Part shown: one piece after another, positions 59,694 to 64,000 of the stretch
Position numbering within the stretch: position 1 is the first letter of the stretch
How the letters are laid out: every line of letters starts with the position of its first letter
From: Thermoplasmata archaeon
GTDB taxonomy: Archaea > Thermoplasmatota > Thermoplasmata > RBG-16-68-12 > SOIM01
Direction: 5' to 3'
Length of the DNA stretch: 64,000 nucleotides
NCBI GenBank assembly: GCA_023140195.1
Contig: JAGLME010000015.1
Span: forward strand, 62,001 to 126,000
Position numbers and translations under genes: made by a program
The notes under the pieces: generated by a model
Seen by the model: the letters and a program-made list of their open reading frames with translations, nothing else
The model's database searches: none
Told to the model about the DNA's origin: nothing

Positions 59694-60151
59694 GAACTCG
59701 CCTCCCTCTGAAGCATTATGACCCACTGGCCTTCTACTACCGATTCGTCTTTCTGATTGAGTGTTGAAACGTCAAAGGTGATCACTCCTCTGTCCGGCTT
59801 GCTGGTCTCCTTCTTCTCCGCCACCTTGAGAACGGTGTGGATGGTGTCCCCGAACTTGACCGCGCCAGTGTACTTGAAGCTCATGCTGAGGAGCGCTATC
59901 GTCGTACCCTCGAAAATCCCCAATTGGTTCGCCTGACCGGTGGAGACCGCCACGGCCAGCAGACCATGAGCGATCCTTCCTCCGAAGGGTGTTCCCTTTC
60001 CGTGTTCTTCGTCCGTGTGCAACGGATTGAAGTCGCCTGATAGACCCGCGAACGTTGAGACGTCCCCCTCGGTTATGGTCCTGGATGCCGTGGTGAACTC
60101 CTGCCCAACATCGAACTCGTCGAACTTCTTTCCCTTGAATTTGTATGTCAT
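59690..60151 (-). CDS. MaoC-like (R)-specific enoyl-CoA hydratase
   Basis: A 153-residue hot-dog-fold hydratase. The hydratase-2 motif FAGLSGDFNPLHTDEEHG supplies the catalytic Asp and His, followed by GRIAHGLLAVAV. It adds water to a 2-enoyl-CoA to give the (R)-3-hydroxyacyl-CoA, in step with the acyl-CoA dehydrogenase upstream and the SDR downstream. It starts four bases after the dehydrogenase stop. Confidence 0.88.
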   Translation of the reverse strand: MTYKFKGKKFDEFDVGQEFTTASRTITEGDVSTFAGLSGDFNPLHTDEEHGKGTPFGGRIAHGLLAVAVSTGQANQLGIFEGTTIALLSMSFKYTGAVKFGDTIHTVLKVAEKKETSKPDRGVITFDVSTLNQKDESVVEGQWVIMLQREASS

Positions 60152-60155
60152 TCGA

Positions 60156-61295
60156 TCACAACCCCAGCTCTCTTCCTATGATAAGTTTCAATATCTCGGA
60201 TGTTCCTCCTCCAATTATGAGGAACCTGGCGTCCCTCAGCAGGATCTGAATTGGATACTCCATTGAGAACCCATAACTGCCGAAGACTCGGGAAGCTTCA
60301 TCTGCCGCCTTGACGGCCATCTCTGTTGCGAACAGCTTCGCCATTGCCGCTTCCTTTCCGCATTCCTTGCCCTTGTCCAACAACCAGGCGGTGTTGTAGA
60401 CCATCCACTTGGAGGCCTCTAGTTCGGTCGCGACATCTGCCAACTTCATCCTTATCGCCTGGAACTTCCCGACCGGTCTTCCGAACTGAACGCGTTCGTT
60501 CGCATATTTGACTGCCATGTCCAGTGCCGAGCGACCGAGGCCAAGAGCCAATGCGCCTGTCATGATGCGAATCTCTGCCAGGATCGCCATTAGGGAATCG
60601 TATCCCGTTCCTTCCTCTCCCAGCCGGTTCTCACCAGGTATGCGGCAGTCCTCGAAGGCCAATTCTGCCGTTTCAGTCCCTCTCAGTCCGAGCTTCTGGA
60701 TGTCCTTTCCAATTGTGAATCCAGGAGTGTCCCTTTCGACCAAGAAGAAATCCACGCCTTTCAGCTTCTTCTCCTTATCGGTGACCGCCATTACAGTGAA
60801 GAAATCAGCAATCTGCGCATTGGTGGCCCAGGTCTTGGTGCCGTTGAGAACGTATCCATCGCCATCTTTCACTGCGCTTGTCCTGATCGAACCCAGGTCA
60901 GATCCCGAATCCGGTTCCGTGAGGGCGAACGCACCCACTTTCGCCCCTTTGATAGCTGGAACCACGAACTTCTGTTTCTGCTCCTCGGTCCCGCCGTGGA
61001 ATGGAAAATGAGTGCTCTGCATCGCCTGCATCATGACTCCCGCTGCAAAGCTCAGTGAACCTCTAGCCAGCTCCTCGCACAGTATGCAGAACATCAGGCT
61101 GTCGGCATCGGTCCCTCCATACTCCGCCGGATACCTCAGGCCGAAATATCCAAGGTCACCAGCCTTCTTGAAGAGCTCATGAGGGAACTTCCCCTTCTCG
61201 TCTATCTCCATCGCTACAGGAAGAACTTCGTTCTCGACGAACCTCTCCAAGCTCTTTCGGAATAACTCATGTTCCTCATCGAAATCGAAGTCCAT
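60156..61295 (-). CDS. Acyl-CoA dehydrogenase (second copy), first gene of the minus-strand operon
   Basis: A 379-residue FAD enzyme: AFALTEPDSGSDLGSI, YANERVQFGRPVGKFQAIRMKLA (about 60430-60500), FGSYGFSMEYPIQ, and the C-terminal GGGTSEILKLIIGR. The glutamate of the usual EGTxEIQ motif is Gly here (GGGTSEIL). The base must therefore come from elsewhere, as in the isovaleryl/long-chain type where it sits in another helix, or the reaction differs. The ATG at 61295 follows AAAGGGG. As the first gene, it probably defines entry of the substrate into the spiral encoded downstream. Confidence 0.85.
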   Translation of the reverse strand: MDFDFDEEHELFRKSLERFVENEVLPVAMEIDEKGKFPHELFKKAGDLGYFGLRYPAEYGGTDADSLMFCILCEELARGSLSFAAGVMMQAMQSTHFPFHGGTEEQKQKFVVPAIKGAKVGAFALTEPDSGSDLGSIRTSAVKDGDGYVLNGTKTWATNAQIADFFTVMAVTDKEKKLKGVDFFLVERDTPGFTIGKDIQKLGLRGTETAELAFEDCRIPGENRLGEEGTGYDSLMAILAEIRIMTGALALGLGRSALDMAVKYANERVQFGRPVGKFQAIRMKLADVATELEASKWMVYNTAWLLDKGKECGKEAAMAKLFATEMAVKAADEASRVFGSYGFSMEYPIQILLRDARFLIIGGGTSEILKLIIGRELGL

Positions 61296-61512
61296 TGTGA
61301 AGCCCCTTTTCCTACTTCGAGAGGACGGACCAAAATGAACTGGCTATTTCAGACCTCCTCTCCCCTTTGCCAACGTCTGCGAAATCTGGAATGCAGTATA
61401 AAATGGTTGTTGCGTGTGGTTTCTGGCCATCCTCTCTCTTGGATAATTACAAATACCGACTTTCCTTTTCCAGAACCAACCCTTTCTTTGCACGATTCAG
61501 GGGAGGAAACCG
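61296..61512. other. Divergent promoter region
   Basis: A 217-base spacer between the minus-strand operon and the hydantoinase genes. It contains GCAGTATAAAATGG near 61391-61404 and AATTACAAATACC near 61445-61457 as AT-rich candidates. Only the second is at a normal distance from the hyuA-like start. No other feature is seen. Confidence 0.35.
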
Positions 61513-63576
61513 ATGCGACTGGGCATAGATGTTGGGGGCACATTTACCGATCTGGTTCTGATCGACGATAAGACGGGAGAGACCACCTACGAGAAGGTCC
61601 TGACGACTCCAAAAGACCTCTCATTGGGCGTCCTGAAGGGATTGGGTAGCGTCCTTAAGATGAGCGGGGCGTCGATGAAGGACGTCGATTACGTCGTCCA
61701 CGGGACCACCATCGGCACCAACGCCCTCATCCAGAGAAAGGGCGCCAGAACGGGGCTGATCACAACCAGTGGGTTCATTGACGTACTGGAGATCGCCAGA
61801 TTCCAGAGGCCCCAAGAAGGCCTGTACGACTTCTACGTTAGGAACCCTGAACCGCTAGTACCCCGGCGGTGGAGAAAAGGAGTTCCAGAGAGGGTGGACC
61901 GGGATGGCAAGATACTCAAGCACCTGGACGAGGAGGCAACCAGAAATGTCATCAAGTTCTTCAAGAAAGAGAAGGTGGAATCCATTGCAGTTTCCCTCTT
62001 ATTCTCATTCCTCAACCCCAAGCACGAGAGAAGGATCGCCAAACTCATCAACGAGGTCTACCCCAAGGCCTACTTGTCGCTTTCATCCGAAGTCTCCCCA
62101 GAGTTCAGGGAGTACGAAAGGTCCTCCACTACCGTTATCAACGCATATCTCCAGCCCATTCTGGACAGATATCTTCAGACACTTGACAAGAAGCTCAGCA
62201 AGAAGTTCGGAAAGGTCGACCTCCGCATAATGCAGGTGGGCGGGGGCATGATCACCCCCGATTCAGCGATCGGGATGGCGGTAAGCATCGTGAACTCCGG
62301 TCCGGTCGGTGGTGCGGTATCAGGTTCTCACATCGCTAATCAGACCAAGAACCTCAACGCGCTTTCGGTGGACATGGGCGGTACAAGCTTTGACATCTGC
62401 CTCATCGAGAATGGGGAGCCAGCGATCTCGACCGAGGGCAAGTTCGAAGGATTTCCAGTGAAGATCCCGGTCGTTGACGTCGCAGGAATTGGTGCAGGCG
62501 GAGGCAGCATCGCATGGTTGGATGTCGGTGGAATCCTCAATGTCGGTCCTCAGAGTGCCGGTTCGGATCCTGGTCCTGCATGTTACAATCTGGGAGGCTC
62601 GAAGCCCACGGTCACCGATGCGAATTTGGTGCTTGGAAGGTTGAACCCAGACTATTTCCTCGGGGGAGGAATGGGCCTCAATCTAGAACTGGCCAAGAAG
62701 GCGATCAGAGAACACATCTCCAAGGAGCTCAAGTGGAGCGTCGAGAAGGCCGCAAACGGCGTCATCAGGGTGGTCAACGCCAACATGGTCAAGGGAATAA
62801 GCATCAGTTCCACCGAGAAGGGGCACGACGTCAGGGACTTCGGTCTGGTCGCATTCGGCGGCGCTGGCCCACTGCATGCGGTCCAATTGGCGAAAGAGAT
62901 CGGGATCCCAAGAGTTGTCATTCCTACGCTCCCGGGTAACTTCTCGGCCTTTGGCCTGCTGATCACTGACACTAGACACGATTACTGGAGGACGTTCAAG
63001 GCATCTCTGGCGGAACTTGACGCAAAGAGACTGGTCACCGAGTTCACAAAACTGGAGAAGAAAGCGGTCCGGCAGCTGAAGGCCGAAGGCGTATCCGAGA
63101 AGCAGAGCCAGATACTGTGGACAGCGGACATGAGATATCACGGACAATCCTACGAACTGAACATCCCCATCAAGAGGACCCCGAAGCTGACATCCGAAGA
63201 TATGGGAAAGATCGCGAGGGACTTCAACAAGCTGCACCAGGAGGTCTATCAGTACAGTTCCCCCGTCGAAAATGTTGAGATCGTGAACATAAGGGTCAGG
63301 GCACTGGGTAAGTCACCAAAGCTCAAGCTTCCAAAGATGAAGAAAGCCTCTAGGGATCCAAAACCTGCTCTAAAGGGACAGAGAAAGGTCTTCTTCGACG
63401 AGACTGGCTTCAGGAACAACAACATCTATGATAGGTCCCTGCTGCGGTGCGGGAACGTCCTGAAAGGCCCATGCATCGTGGAGGAGCGGATGTCCACATC
63501 GGTACTCATTCCGGGCTCCGTTGGGGAAGTGGATGCCTACGGTAACATCGTTGTCAAAGTGGGGGGTGGTAGATAA
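61513..63576 (+). CDS. Hydantoinase/oxoprolinase family, subunit A (HyuA-like)
   Basis: A 687-residue ATP-dependent enzyme subunit. The N-terminus RLGIDVGGTFTDLVLID and the later VHGTTIGTNALI, VGGGMITPD, SVDMGGTSFD and VAFGGAGPLHAVQLA are the phosphate-binding motifs of this superfamily, which includes N-methylhydantoinase, 5-oxoprolinase, acetone carboxylase and acetophenone carboxylase. The substrate cannot be read directly. Given the aromatic context, a carboxylase is worth considering, but no gamma-type subunit is in view. ATG at 61513 follows GGGGAGGAAA. Confidence 0.87.
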   Translation: MRLGIDVGGTFTDLVLIDDKTGETTYEKVLTTPKDLSLGVLKGLGSVLKMSGASMKDVDYVVHGTTIGTNALIQRKGARTGLITTSGFIDVLEIARFQRPQEGLYDFYVRNPEPLVPRRWRKGVPERVDRDGKILKHLDEEATRNVIKFFKKEKVESIAVSLLFSFLNPKHERRIAKLINEVYPKAYLSLSSEVSPEFREYERSSTTVINAYLQPILDRYLQTLDKKLSKKFGKVDLRIMQVGGGMITPDSAIGMAVSIVNSGPVGGAVSGSHIANQTKNLNALSVDMGGTSFDICLIENGEPAISTEGKFEGFPVKIPVVDVAGIGAGGGSIAWLDVGGILNVGPQSAGSDPGPACYNLGGSKPTVTDANLVLGRLNPDYFLGGGMGLNLELAKKAIREHISKELKWSVEKAANGVIRVVNANMVKGISISSTEKGHDVRDFGLVAFGGAGPLHAVQLAKEIGIPRVVIPTLPGNFSAFGLLITDTRHDYWRTFKASLAELDAKRLVTEFTKLEKKAVRQLKAEGVSEKQSQILWTADMRYHGQSYELNIPIKRTPKLTSEDMGKIARDFNKLHQEVYQYSSPVENVEIVNIRVRALGKSPKLKLPKMKKASRDPKPALKGQRKVFFDETGFRNNNIYDRSLLRCGNVLKGPCIVEERMSTSVLIPGSVGEVDAYGNIVVKVGGGR

Positions 63577-64000
63577 TGGCGAAGTACAAGGCCGACCCCA
63601 TCACCATGCAGGTCATTCGGTTCGGGATGGAACAGATCGCTGACGAGATGGGCTACACCCTGGTCAGGACGGCCAGGTCCCCGATAATCAAGGAAATAAT
63701 GGACATCACGTGTGCGATTTTCAACGACGAGGGAGACACGATCGCTCAGGCTCATCATGCACCGATGCTTCTCACCGGTTTCGAACTCACCATGAAGACA
63801 CTGGCAAGCCACTTCGACAGCAAGGACCTCCATCCCGGGGACGTGATAATCTCCAACGACCCGTACATGGGCGGGCAGCACATCATGGATGTCCAGACAT
63901 TCTCTCCGGTGCATTACGGTAAGAACCTGGTGGGCTTCGTCGGAACCATCGCTCATCAATCAGACATGGGGGGAATGGTCCCCGGCGGAGTAGCTGGCGG
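63576..64000 (+). CDS. Hydantoinase B/oxoprolinase family, subunit B (3' end outside window)
   Basis: The first 141 codons of a HyuB-like subunit. The ATG at 63576 shares its A with the TAA stop of subunit A. Recognisable are the family start DPITMQVIRFGMEQIADEMG, the metal-site region AQAHHAPM, GDVIISNDPYMGGQH and IAHQSDMGGMVPG. It forms the heteromeric enzyme with subunit A. Confidence 0.88.
   Translation, partial: MAKYKADPITMQVIRFGMEQIADEMGYTLVRTARSPIIKEIMDITCAIFNDEGDTIAQAHHAPMLLTGFELTMKTLASHFDSKDLHPGDVIISNDPYMGGQHIMDVQTFSPVHYGKNLVGFVGTIAHQSDMGGMVPGGVAG

Overview
The window looks like an archaeal chromosome, most likely an anaerobic euryarchaeon or a Thermoplasmatota-like lineage. The assignment is inferred from gene content. 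Supporting features are: an ADP-forming acyl-CoA synthetase with fused alpha and beta parts; an IorAB-type 2-oxoacid:ferredoxin oxidoreductase; two tungsten-type aldehyde:ferredoxin oxidoreductases; a DUF2080 protein; TATA-like boxes about 25-40 nt before many starts, combined with purine-rich Shine-Dalgarno sites and ATGA/GTGA gene overlaps. Coding is dense. I see no rRNA, tRNA, CRISPR array, complete insertion sequence or phage module.

Layout. 0-9 kb: housekeeping and redox genes (an unusual cysteine desulfurase homologue, a cystathionine gamma-synthase/lyase, Ogt, a thioredoxin-CcdA fusion, a CoA-disulfide-reductase-like flavoprotein, an ABC-F ATPase). 9-24 kb: acyl-CoA and aldehyde metabolism (MoaD-AOR-ferredoxin, acyl-CoA dehydrogenase, acyl-CoA synthetase, a zinc alcohol dehydrogenase resembling the ring-hydroxyl dehydrogenase of benzoyl-CoA degradation, a class I CoA-transferase pair, SDR-thiolase-DUF35, an enoyl-CoA hydratase-family protein with a zinc-ribbon tail), plus an AcuC/HDAC protein and an ABC exporter. 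24-32 kb: two large exported proteins and a 405-bp gap with several inverted repeats. 32-40 kb: the centrepiece, a tightly coupled operon whose order (two HgdB/BcrBC-like subunits, two BadF/BcrA-like ATPases, ferredoxin, flavoprotein) matches a class I ATP-dependent benzoyl-CoA reductase of the Bzd (Azoarcus) type. 40-49 kb: an old-yellow-enzyme/dienoyl-CoA-reductase-like protein, IorAB, an aminotransferase and a second ferredoxin-AOR pair. 49-53 kb: a PIN-domain gene with a small partner, a MoaD-like protein, a second CoA-transferase pair and a surface beta-helix protein. 53-61 kb: one minus-strand operon with a complete acyl-CoA spiral plus a B12 mutase and a type III CoA-transferase. 61.5 kb to the end: hydantoinase/oxoprolinase A and the start of B.

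How the genes may work together (inference). Aromatic amino acids could be transaminated, oxidised by IorAB to aryl-acetyl-CoA, and their aldehydes and acids interconverted by AORs. Aromatic acids could be activated by CoA ligase or CoA-transferases and dearomatised by the benzoyl-CoA-reductase-like complex with reduced ferredoxin and ATP. The ring products could pass through the alcohol dehydrogenase, the hydratase-family protein and the beta-oxidation-like modules to acetyl-CoA, with ATP made by the ADP-forming synthetase. Several catalytic-residue losses stand out: the PLP lysine of the IscS-like protein, the catalytic triad of an HMG-CoA-synthase/DUF35 fusion, the glutamate of one CoA-transferase beta subunit, and the substrate loop of the B12 mutase.
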